Assembly: GCF_900105455.1 (NCBI RefSeq) | Contig: NZ_FNSF01000001.1 | Span: 749,001 to 813,000 of the forward strand | Length of the DNA: 64,000 nt | DNA from: Tenacibaculum sp. MAR_2009_124 | GTDB taxonomy: Bacteria; Bacteroidota; Bacteroidia; Flavobacteriales; Flavobacteriaceae | Direction of reading: 5' to 3' | Shown: piece by piece, positions 9,200 to 16,527 of the stretch | Layout: every line of letters starts with the position of its first letter | Position numbering within the stretch: the stretch's first letter is position 1 | Made by a program: the position numbers and the translations under genes | Notes under the pieces: generated by a model | Seen by the model: only the letters and a program-made list of their open reading frames with translations | Database searches by the model: none | Told to the model about the DNA's origin: nothing

Positions 9200-10138
9200 A
9201 TGAATAAAATCACAGACCTTTTTAATATTAAATACCCAATTGTTCAAGGAGGAATGATTTGGGTTTCTGGATGGAAATTAGCTTCAGCAGTTTCAAATGC
9301 TGGTGGATTGGGATTAATAGGCGCAGGATCGATGTATCCTGATGTATTAAGACAGCATATTCAGAAATGTAAAAAAGCAACCAATAAGCCATTCGGAGTT
9401 AATGTTCCTATGTTGTATCCAGACATTCAAGAAATAATGAATATTATCGTTGAAGAAGAAGTGAAGATAGTATTCACGTCCGCTGGAAACCCTAAAACAT
9501 GGACCAGTTTTTTAAAGGAGAAGGGAATAACCGTTGTTCATGTGGTTAGCTCAGTAAAATTTGCTCTGAAATCCGAGGCAGCAGGTGTTGATGCAGTGGT
9601 TTGTGAAGGTTTTGAAGCAGGAGGTCATAATGGCCGGGAAGAAACAACGACATTTACGTTAATTCCAATGGTAAAAGAACAATTAAAAATACCTGTAATT
9701 GCTGCAGGAGGCATCGGAACAGGAAGAGGAATGTTAGCTGCGATGGTATTGGGCGCAAATGGTGTTCAAATAGGAAGTAGGTTTGCTGCAACGGTTGAAT
9801 CATCAGCTCATGATAATTTTAAAAAAACAATTGTTGAAGTAAAAGATGGAGACACACATTTAACATTGAAAGAATTGGCTCCTGTAAGATTAGTTAAGAA
9901 TCTGTTTTATCAAAAAGTTCAAGAACTTTACCAGAATAATCCAAGTATTGAAGATATTAAAGATTTATTAGGGAGAGCTAGAGCAAAAAAAGGAATGTTT
10001 GAAGGAGATTTAGATGAAGGAGAACTAGAAATTGGTCAGATAGCGGGGTTAATTCATGAAATAAAACCAGCTAAAGATGTTTTAGAGGATATAATGGAAG
10101 AGTTCAACCAAGTAAAAGCAGAATTAAACTCTTTGTAA
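9200..10138 (+). CDS. Nitronate monooxygenase / FabK-like flavoprotein
   Basis: FMN-dependent TIM-barrel enzyme of the 2-nitropropane dioxygenase family, 312 aa. Motifs include the N-terminal YPIVQGGMIWVSG, the VCEGFEAGGHNGR segment with the catalytic-type histidine, and the phosphate-binding AAGGIGTGRGM. Members are either nitronate monooxygenases or FabK-type enoyl-ACP reductases; sequence alone does not decide, although the AGGH segment is shared by both. A TTG at 9191 in the same frame is possible, but the ATG at 9200 gives the usual N-terminus (MNKITDLFNIKYPI). The next gene starts 1 base after the stop, implying coupled translation. Confidence 0.87.
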   Translation: MNKITDLFNIKYPIVQGGMIWVSGWKLASAVSNAGGLGLIGAGSMYPDVLRQHIQKCKKATNKPFGVNVPMLYPDIQEIMNIIVEEEVKIVFTSAGNPKTWTSFLKEKGITVVHVVSSVKFALKSEAAGVDAVVCEGFEAGGHNGREETTTFTLIPMVKEQLKIPVIAAGGIGTGRGMLAAMVLGANGVQIGSRFAATVESSAHDNFKKTIVEVKDGDTHLTLKELAPVRLVKNLFYQKVQELYQNNPSIEDIKDLLGRARAKKGMFEGDLDEGELEIGQIAGLIHEIKPAKDVLEDIMEEFNQVKAELNSL

Positions 10139-10139
10139 A

Positions 10140-10850
10140 ATGGATGAAAAAGAAGGTGTTAAGTTTTTAAAACTACCATTTAAGTTTCATGCAGAAAAAC
10201 TTTCAAAAGATTTAGATAAAATAGAAGAACTGAACTGGAGTAACCATTTTAATAAAAATGGTTATTCTGGTATTTGGAGTTCGGTGGCTCTATTTTCAGT
10301 TGATGGCGAGTTAAACAATATCTCCGTTCCTTTAGATGGACAAAAGTTATTGGAAACAAAGGCTTTAAATGTAAGTAATTATTTTAGTGAAGTTCTCGCA
10401 GTATTTAAAGCACCTATTTTGTCAGCTAGGTTATTGAAATTAAAAAGTGGCTCAGAAATAAAACCGCATGAGGATCACAATTTAGGGTATGAGGATGGTT
10501 GTTTTCGAATTCATATACCCATAATTACTGATGAAAAAGTGAATTTTTTTATTGAAGACAAAAGAATAAACATGCTACCTGGTGAATGTTGGTATACCAA
10601 TGTAAATTACACGCATTCAGTATCTAATTTCAGTAAAATTGATAGAGTACATATAGTCATTGATCTTGAGAGAAATGAATGGTCTGATAGTGTTTTCTTT
10701 TCTCTTTGTAAAAAAGAGCAATTATTATTAAAACCAACTATTAATTACAATCTCGAGACAATTAAGAAAATGATTTCTGAGTTGAAGTTACAGAATACTG
10801 AAACATCAAAACAATTAATAGAATCACTTAAAAAGCAATACCAATTATAA
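10140..10850 (+). CDS. Aspartyl/asparaginyl beta-hydroxylase-like protein
   Basis: Probable Fe(II)/2-oxoglutarate-dependent oxygenase, 236 aa, of the aspartyl/asparaginyl hydroxylase family. The cupin core shows an HxD iron-binding motif at H110-E-D112 (IKPHEDHN), FRIHIPI at 122-128, a distal histidine H159 in NYTHSVSN and an arginine before HIVIDLE (R169) that would bind 2-oxoglutarate. The C-terminal 60 residues are helical and unassigned. The start codon lies 1 base after the flavoprotein stop, so the pair is co-translated. Substrate may be a protein or a small molecule; none is evident. Confidence 0.8.
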   Translation: MDEKEGVKFLKLPFKFHAEKLSKDLDKIEELNWSNHFNKNGYSGIWSSVALFSVDGELNNISVPLDGQKLLETKALNVSNYFSEVLAVFKAPILSARLLKLKSGSEIKPHEDHNLGYEDGCFRIHIPIITDEKVNFFIEDKRINMLPGECWYTNVNYTHSVSNFSKIDRVHIVIDLERNEWSDSVFFSLCKKEQLLLKPTINYNLETIKKMISELKLQNTETSKQLIESLKKQYQL

Positions 10851-10932
10851 GTTCTTATACCAGTGATGATTTGGGATTACTGTAAAAGAGAAATGGGTGT
10901 TTTATTACGGTAATTTCAATTGGTAAATGGTA

Positions 10933-11715
10933 TTATTCCATTTTTGTATGTATTTCTTTAGCCTTATTGTAATTGTAGTTGTTTTTATCCTTTAAAATTA
11001 AGATTAAAAGCTTTTTAGCCTCTTCTTTTTTGTTTTCTTTAAGTAGAAGTAAGAGTTTATACCAATAGCCTCTAGTGCTTTCTAAACTATCATTATTTAC
11101 CAATAAATCGAAAACCCTGTTGGCATTATTAATATCATTTAACTGAGCATAAGCAACACCTTTGTATATTAAAAAATAAGCGTCGTTTGAGTGCTCATTA
11201 TCTAGTTTAACAATAGTTTCATACTCTTTGTTTTTATAAAGTACTTCTATCGTGTTTAACCAATTTTCATTGGTTCCTTTTTCAACTAATGAAGGTAAAT
11301 TATTCCAATCTGCATATTCACGGTAAAAGTCGGTATTATCTGAAAGAACAGAATTTTTCACAAAAAAAGATAATAGAATCATTGCAGCTATTGAAGCGGC
11401 GTATTTGTAAAAATTAAATCGCTTTTTTCGATTTTTATAAGTCGACGTATTTTTTCTTATGTAGTCTGAGGTCTTACTTAATTCTTCTGATTTTAGAAGA
11501 TCCTTAATGGCATTTTTTTCTTCATTCAAGTTAAAAATGGAATCTTTATGGAAGTCCTTATTATTGCTCAATATTCGATGCATATTTAATTGAAGAATAA
11601 CATCTTCTTTCAATTCACTATCCAATTTCATTTCATTTTCAAATGTACTGCGCTCTTCACCACTCATTTTATTATGAATGTATTTTTCTATATTTTCTTG
11701 TTTCTTTGCTTCCAT
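10933..11715 (-). CDS. Membrane TPR-type anti-sigma factor
   Basis: Likely anti-sigma partner of the upstream ECF sigma gene, 260 aa. The N-terminus (IEKYIHNKMSGEERSTFE, from residue 9) matches the short helical sigma-binding segment seen in Bacteroidota anti-sigma proteins. A single transmembrane helix lies at about 104-121 after a basic NRKKRFNFYK stretch, so the N-terminus is cytoplasmic. Residues about 145-255 are TPR-like helices in the periplasm. The start ATG overlaps the sigma stop codon by one base (TAATG), showing translational coupling. No zinc-binding anti-sigma motif is present. The role is inferred from architecture and position. Confidence 0.75.
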   Translation of the reverse strand: MEAKKQENIEKYIHNKMSGEERSTFENEMKLDSELKEDVILQLNMHRILSNNKDFHKDSIFNLNEEKNAIKDLLKSEELSKTSDYIRKNTSTYKNRKKRFNFYKYAASIAAMILLSFFVKNSVLSDNTDFYREYADWNNLPSLVEKGTNENWLNTIEVLYKNKEYETIVKLDNEHSNDAYFLIYKGVAYAQLNDINNANRVFDLLVNNDSLESTRGYWYKLLLLLKENKKEEAKKLLILILKDKNNYNYNKAKEIHTKME

Positions 11716-12269
11716 TATTTTAAACTATTATAACGACGATCTTTTTTTATAATTGAAACTAATTTTGCTTTACACTTAAAAACTCGCTGTCTAACGGTGT
11801 TTACTGAAGCATAAGAAAGTTCTTTTACCAGTTCTTCGTAACTCATTCCATTAAAATAATTACTCAATATTTCTCGGCAATTATCGGAAAGCTTTTGAAA
11901 AGCATCAGTATAAAGTTCTCTTCTTTGTTGTTCAACTATAAACGTGCTTAAAGTGTCTTCTTTTATATGTAGTGGTAGAATGTCTTTATTCATTACCTTA
12001 CTTTTTCTGTTTTTTAACGAAGTTTTCCAAATATTCTTACAAATGGTAAAAAAATAAGCTTCGAAAGAGTTAATACTTAGTTGTTTCTTTCGATGAGTAA
12101 CAATTAAGTACATTAGAGCATCATGAAAAACATCTTCGACATCTTCCTCTTTTCCTTTATTTCTTAGTATAAAAGAGCTGATTTTAGGATAAAATTTAGA
12201 ATATATTTCTGAAGTTACCTTTTCATTTCCGTTCAATAAGGCATTCAAATATCGATCGCTTTCTGTCAT
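11715..12269 (-). CDS. ECF-type sigma-70 factor
   Basis: Alternative RNA polymerase sigma factor, 184 aa. Region 2 is visible at about 20-90 (YPKISSFILRNKGKEEDVEDVFHD, split across the helix, then EAYFFTICKNIWKTSLKN). Region 4 lies at about 118-178 with a helix-turn-helix (SYEELVKELSYASVNTVRQRVFKCK). It overlaps its putative anti-sigma by one base and is divergently arranged from the lipoprotein subtilase at 12403, with 133 bases between the starts. That context suggests that it may control the neighbouring protease-CHAT-lipoprotein genes, which is inference. Confidence 0.92.
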   Translation of the reverse strand: MTESDRYLNALLNGNEKVTSEIYSKFYPKISSFILRNKGKEEDVEDVFHDALMYLIVTHRKKQLSINSFEAYFFTICKNIWKTSLKNRKSKVMNKDILPLHIKEDTLSTFIVEQQRRELYTDAFQKLSDNCREILSNYFNGMSYEELVKELSYASVNTVRQRVFKCKAKLVSIIKKDRRYNSLK

Positions 12270-12402
12270 AAATTACTAATGAGAATTTAAAAATAAACTA
12301 ATTCTATATAAAAAATGGGTAATAAAATTCTTAATTTTAGACTATATGATACAAAAGTATGGTCTTTTGTGAATGGGGGAATTATAATTAAAAATTTAAA
12401 GA
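12270..12402. promoter_or_regulatory. Divergent intergenic region of the sigma/protease locus
   Basis: 133 bases between the divergent starts of the ECF sigma gene and the lipoprotein subtilase gene. It must hold promoters in both directions. It is AT-rich and has no convincing TAnnTTTG housekeeping -7 element toward the protease, which would fit an ECF-dependent promoter but does not prove it. Confidence 0.4.
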
Positions 12403-13668
12403 GTGATGAAGTTTATAAAATTACTATTGGTTTTGTTGGTTGTTTGTATAAATTATCAATGTAGTGAAAATAAGGATACTATAGAATTACAACAACAAAA
12501 AAAAATTACAAAACCCAAAGTAAGGCAAAACGTTCCTAGATATTCTAGAAACGAACTTATAATTAAATACAAACCTAATTTAAGTAGGAGAGATAAGCAG
12601 AATTTAAGAAATCAATATGGAGTAGAAACCTACGAACAATGCGATTTATGTGATGATGACCTTATTGAAAAATGGAATTTTGGAAGTGGTTTAAATAGTA
12701 ATATAAATATTGAAGATAAAAAGTTATCCATTCAAGGGGGAAGTGGAGGACCAGAGGGAGATATAACTGATGTTGATTATGAATTTTCCTTTAGGTTAGA
12801 GGGAGAATATGATTCTTATAGCTCAGGTGAAGGTTATGGATCATATTCAGATCAAATAGTCGGATCAAATGAAGGGGTAACAATTGCAGTTCTCGATACG
12901 GGTATCGATGCAAATTATCCTTTGTTTCCAGATGCTTTTCTATTTAACTCATCAGGAATTGATGTTGAAGGAGAAACTTCGGGATGGAACTTTGTTGGAC
13001 ATAATAGTAATTTCTTTGACGATTATAACTTAATTCATGGAACAAAAGTTAGTTATATAATAAATAAAAAATTACGTGAAGAGGGAATTCCTCATCAAAT
13101 TTTACCAGTAAAAGTTTGTGATGAAAATGGTGTCGCTACTTACTTTAATATTTTATGTGGTTTAAAATATGCATTGCCTAGAGCTAATATTGTACAAATT
13201 AGTTTAGGCTGGTACGAAACGAATACCGAAGTTAATACAATTTTTAGTTCTTTGGTTGCCCATTATCAGAAAAAGGTTTTAGTGGTAACTTCAGCTGGAA
13301 ATAGTGCAAAAAATACTGATGATATCGTACATTATCCATCATGTTATCCTCAGAGAAACATATTATCGATCGCTTCGTCGAATGCGGATAATTCAAACAT
13401 AGCAAGCTTTTCAAATTTTGGATTAAATACGGTTGATTTTTATGCTCCAGGTGAGGATATTGCTTTTTATGATATTTCAATGATTTTCGTACCTATATCA
13501 GGAACCTCATATTCAGCGCCGTTGGTTTCAGCACTTTCAGCGAAAATATTATATAACTCAGGAATGTTATATTCACCTAATGATATAATATCTCAGTTAA
13601 CTGTAGATGGAATTACCATTTCTTATGATGTTTCAAAGCCTGTAAAATATAATAAATTATTAAATTAG
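12403..13668 (+). CDS. Lipoprotein S8 subtilase of the CHAT locus
   Basis: Membrane-anchored serine protease, 421 aa. Signal peptide with lipobox near INYQC (Cys20). Residues about 45-95 form a compact prodomain-like unit (NELIIKYKPNLSRRDKQNL, then C80xxC83). A linker at 104-118 reads EDKKLSIQGGSGGPE. The catalytic domain starts near 155 with a complete triad: D165 (AVLDTG), H212 (IHGTKV), S369 (SGTSYSAP), oxyanion N300 (SAGNS). There is no T9SS tail, unlike the subtilase at 7490. The CHAT gene follows after 25 bases. The linker motif recurs at the C-terminus of the small lipoprotein at 16263, which suggests a processing or recognition site. Confidence 0.9.
   Translation: MMKFIKLLLVLLVVCINYQCSENKDTIELQQQKKITKPKVRQNVPRYSRNELIIKYKPNLSRRDKQNLRNQYGVETYEQCDLCDDDLIEKWNFGSGLNSNINIEDKKLSIQGGSGGPEGDITDVDYEFSFRLEGEYDSYSSGEGYGSYSDQIVGSNEGVTIAVLDTGIDANYPLFPDAFLFNSSGIDVEGETSGWNFVGHNSNFFDDYNLIHGTKVSYIINKKLREEGIPHQILPVKVCDENGVATYFNILCGLKYALPRANIVQISLGWYETNTEVNTIFSSLVAHYQKKVLVVTSAGNSAKNTDDIVHYPSCYPQRNILSIASSNADNSNIASFSNFGLNTVDFYAPGEDIAFYDISMIFVPISGTSYSAPLVSALSAKILYNSGMLYSPNDIISQLTVDGITISYDVSKPVKYNKLLN
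12712..12756 (+). other. GSGGPE motif in subtilase linker
   Basis: Codons for residues 104-118 of the lipoprotein subtilase, between prodomain and catalytic domain. The peptide is EDKKLSIQGGSGGPE; 12 of 15 residues equal the last 15 residues of the lipoprotein encoded at 16263-16460. Four of the 12 shared codons differ synonymously, so the match is not a very recent DNA copy. Confidence 0.75.
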
Positions 13669-13693
13669 TGGTGAAACTAAAACGAACCACTTT

Positions 13694-16183
13694 ATGAATC
13701 GATTTTTCGTGTTTTTTCTGTTAATCAGCGTAAATTTAAATGCACAGAGTTCTGATAAAATAAGAAGTATCGATACTGTTTTTTATTCTAATTTAAGCGG
13801 AGAAATCAAAATAAAACAAGTTTTAGATATCCTTAGCAATGAGGGAATATCAAGCTCACCAAAACAAGCGAATATATATCATAAATTAGGGTTGCTAGCG
13901 AATAGCATTGGGCGTTACGAAAAAGCTATTGAGTATACCCGAAAATCAGTTGATTTAAGGAAGCAAAGCACTAACATTGATTATTATAAGTTATTAAATA
14001 GCTTGTATAATCTCAGTTATTATTTTGGTAGACTAAATAGAATTGATAAAAAGAAAGCTATTATAAAGGAAATTTTGGGTTACTCGGTGGAGAACAAATT
14101 CCGGTATAAAGCAACTATAGATTTGGCTTACTTAATATCAGAAGAAGGGGATTATTTTCGAACGCTTGAAAAGTTCGATAATGTCATAAATAATTATGAT
14201 AAATATGAAGATCCAAAAACGCTTTTAAAAGCTCATGAGGGAGCTATTTATGCGTACAGTGAAATTGATAAATCAGAAAGGTATTTTGATAAAATATCTA
14301 ATCATATTGATGGGATTAATTATCTTTTAAAGACTTATAAGCATTTAAGTACTAGTATTGGTCATGATAATAACTTAGCAAATATATACGAAGGTCAAAA
14401 GGATTACCAAAGAGCCATAGAATTTTACAAAAAATCTGAAGACATAAGTTTAAAATATCAAGACAGTGTCAAACTTGGAGATATATACAATAATCTAGGT
14501 AGAATTTATAATATAGTAGGCAAACAAAAACTAGCGAATGAATTCTTTGTTAAATCATTAAAGTTTTCGTCTGGTTTAAGATCAAAGGCTGCGGTGTATA
14601 ATAATCAAGGAGATTTACTAGATGAATCAATTCAATTACTAAATAATAAAAAGGCAATAGAAACTCTTTTAGGTACTTCTTATGAAGAGTTACCCTTATT
14701 TCAGGAAATAAAAGAATCTGAATATATAATTGATATCGTAGATTATTTAATTCAAAGTGTCGATGCAGGAACGAAATTTTACACTAAAAAATCGGACACA
14801 AATGGGGTAAATAAAATTATTGATATGACGATGTTAGTAGATAAATTAATATCATTACTAAGACGAGAAAGTCTTGTTGACATGTCAAAACTTTTATGGA
14901 TTGAAAGAGCGAGTGAGTTTTATATGAATGGTGTTACTTTGGCGTATCATATGAAGAACTCTCCATTAGCATTTTATTTTATGGAGAAAAATAAGGGCTT
15001 ACTTCTTTTAGAAGGTTTACATAAGTCTAATAATGAATATTATAAAGAGCCTAAATTAGAAGCATTAACAGAGAATGTTAACGATTTCGTCAATGATGGA
15101 ACTTCTTTTGTTGAGTATATTATGAATGAAAATGAAGGCTATGGACTGTTTTATGGCAATGAATCTCATGAGTTTTTTAAATTATCAAATGTACCTCAAT
15201 TGCTTGCTAATGTTAAAAAGTTGAAACGAAGAGTACGAGAGTATTTTAAAAACGAACAAGAAAAAGAAGAATATAAAGAGTTGGCAAATAGTATTTTTAA
15301 GACCTTATTTCCATTTGAAAATTCTTTTGATAAAATAAAAAATAAAGAACTAATTATAGTTCCCGACTATGAGTTACAATATATAAACTTTGAAACATTA
15401 GTGCCGAAATCTTCAGATGGGTACCTCGTTGAAACTACTGAAGTAAGGTATCTATTATCGCTGTCGATAGCCGATCATTTAAAAAGGCAAGACAAAATTT
15501 CAAAACTTGGCGTTTTTGGAATTGCTCCAATCCATTTCAAAGAAAGTAGTTTGCCTTCTCTCGAACGAAGTAGTGCTATTATGAATGAAGTTTCTAATTC
15601 ATTTATAAGTAGGATGTTGATCGGTGAAACAGCTACGAAACGAAAGTTTATAACAGATTTAGAGAATTATAAAATAGTTCATTTGAACACTCACGCAGGA
15701 ATAGATGAAATTGAAAATGAACCATGGCTTATGTTTTATGATGGAAGTTTAAGTTTTTATGAAATATCACAGTTAAGGAATAATGCAGATTTAGTTGTGT
15801 TGGATGTATGCAATGGAGCCATAGGTGAACATGAAGTAGGGGAGGGAGTTATGAGTTTAGCGAGAGGTTTCTTTAAAGGGGGAGCTAAAAGTGTCGTAAC
15901 AAGTCAATGGGAAGCGAATGAAAAGGCCGTTACAGAGATTTTAACTCATTTTTATAAAGGACTAAGTAAAGGCCAAACCAAATCAAAAGCATTGCAATTA
16001 GCAAAGAAAAAATACCTAGAAAATCACCAATTGAGTGAAGTATCACCATATTATTGGGGAGCTTTGGTTTTAACAGGAAATACAGATGCAATAATTCCTC
16101 AAGTAGACTATTTTAGATTAATATGGGTGGTAGTAGTGATGCTTTTAATCTTTGCTACGAGTAAATTGTTAATTAGCTATTAA
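13694..16183 (+). CDS. Exported TPR-CHAT (caspase-like) protein with C-terminal membrane anchor
   Basis: Predicted cysteine peptidase of clan CD, 829 aa. Signal peptide 1-17 (ending NLNAQ). TPR-like helices cover about 55-300 (for example IYHKLGLLANSIGRYEKAIEY and YNNLGRIYNIVGKQKLANEF split across two units), then a helical connector. The CHAT domain spans about 530-800 with catalytic H667 (VHLNTHAG) and C706 (VVLDVCNGAIGE), plus a conserved SQWEANEKA segment. A transmembrane helix lies at about 808-826 near the C-terminus. The signal peptide plus anchor place the protease in the periplasm. It sits 25 bases after the subtilase gene. Most described CHAT proteases are cytoplasmic, so the location is notable. 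Confidence 0.88.
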   Translation: MNRFFVFFLLISVNLNAQSSDKIRSIDTVFYSNLSGEIKIKQVLDILSNEGISSSPKQANIYHKLGLLANSIGRYEKAIEYTRKSVDLRKQSTNIDYYKLLNSLYNLSYYFGRLNRIDKKKAIIKEILGYSVENKFRYKATIDLAYLISEEGDYFRTLEKFDNVINNYDKYEDPKTLLKAHEGAIYAYSEIDKSERYFDKISNHIDGINYLLKTYKHLSTSIGHDNNLANIYEGQKDYQRAIEFYKKSEDISLKYQDSVKLGDIYNNLGRIYNIVGKQKLANEFFVKSLKFSSGLRSKAAVYNNQGDLLDESIQLLNNKKAIETLLGTSYEELPLFQEIKESEYIIDIVDYLIQSVDAGTKFYTKKSDTNGVNKIIDMTMLVDKLISLLRRESLVDMSKLLWIERASEFYMNGVTLAYHMKNSPLAFYFMEKNKGLLLLEGLHKSNNEYYKEPKLEALTENVNDFVNDGTSFVEYIMNENEGYGLFYGNESHEFFKLSNVPQLLANVKKLKRRVREYFKNEQEKEEYKELANSIFKTLFPFENSFDKIKNKELIIVPDYELQYINFETLVPKSSDGYLVETTEVRYLLSLSIADHLKRQDKISKLGVFGIAPIHFKESSLPSLERSSAIMNEVSNSFISRMLIGETATKRKFITDLENYKIVHLNTHAGIDEIENEPWLMFYDGSLSFYEISQLRNNADLVVLDVCNGAIGEHEVGEGVMSLARGFFKGGAKSVVTSQWEANEKAVTEILTHFYKGLSKGQTKSKALQLAKKKYLENHQLSEVSPYYWGALVLTGNTDAIIPQVDYFRLIWVVVVMLLIFATSKLLISY

Positions 16184-16262
16184 TCAGATCCTAACAAGTG
16201 AATTTTATTTTCATTAAGTTGATGTTTTTATTATATTTACGTGAATTATAACTTATATAACT

Positions 16263-16460
16263 ATGAAAATAATTAAACTATTGTTAATTGCTGTGGTCAG
16301 TTTAACATTTTTACAATGTACAGATTCGGAAGATAACTTCAATACGAGCAGTCAAACTCCGAATTCCGAACAAGAATCTATTCATGATTTGAATAATTAT
16401 CAGTCTACTACCGAAGATAAAAAATTAACGATTGATGCGGGTAGTGGCGGTCCAGAGTAG
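16263..16460 (+). CDS. 65-aa lipoprotein ending in GSGGPE
   Basis: Very small lipoprotein. The signal peptide has a lipobox at TFLQC (Cys19), leaving a 47-residue acylated peptide rich in Ser, Asn, Asp and Glu. Its C-terminal 15 residues, EDKKLTIDAGSGGPE, match 12 of 15 residues of the linker of the subtilase encoded 3.7 kb upstream, and the signal peptides also look alike (MK-x-IKLLL). It has no folded domain. It lies 79 bases after the CHAT gene and just before a strong terminator, so it closes the locus. Substrate, decoy, inhibitor or remnant of a duplicated subtilase N-terminus are all possible; real coding status is supported by the lipobox and the motif. Confidence 0.78.
   Translation: MKIIKLLLIAVVSLTFLQCTDSEDNFNTSSQTPNSEQESIHDLNNYQSTTEDKKLTIDAGSGGPE
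16413..16457 (+). other. GSGGPE motif at C-terminus of small lipoprotein
   Basis: Codons for residues 51-65, EDKKLTIDAGSGGPE, immediately before the stop codon. This is the counterpart of the linker motif at 12712-12756. Confidence 0.75.
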
Positions 16461-16475
16461 CTATCAGAAAAATAC

Positions 16476-16506
16476 AAAAGGCGCAAATTAATTGTTGCGC
16501 CTTTTA
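16476..16506. terminator. Bidirectional rho-independent terminator
   Basis: Perfect 11-bp stem AAAAGGCGCAA / TTGCGCCTTTT with an 8-base loop. It lies between the small lipoprotein stop and the convergent ribB stop and has A/T tracts on both sides, so it can serve both. Confidence 0.85.
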
Positions 16507-16527
16507 AAATATTTTTACTCTTTCAAT

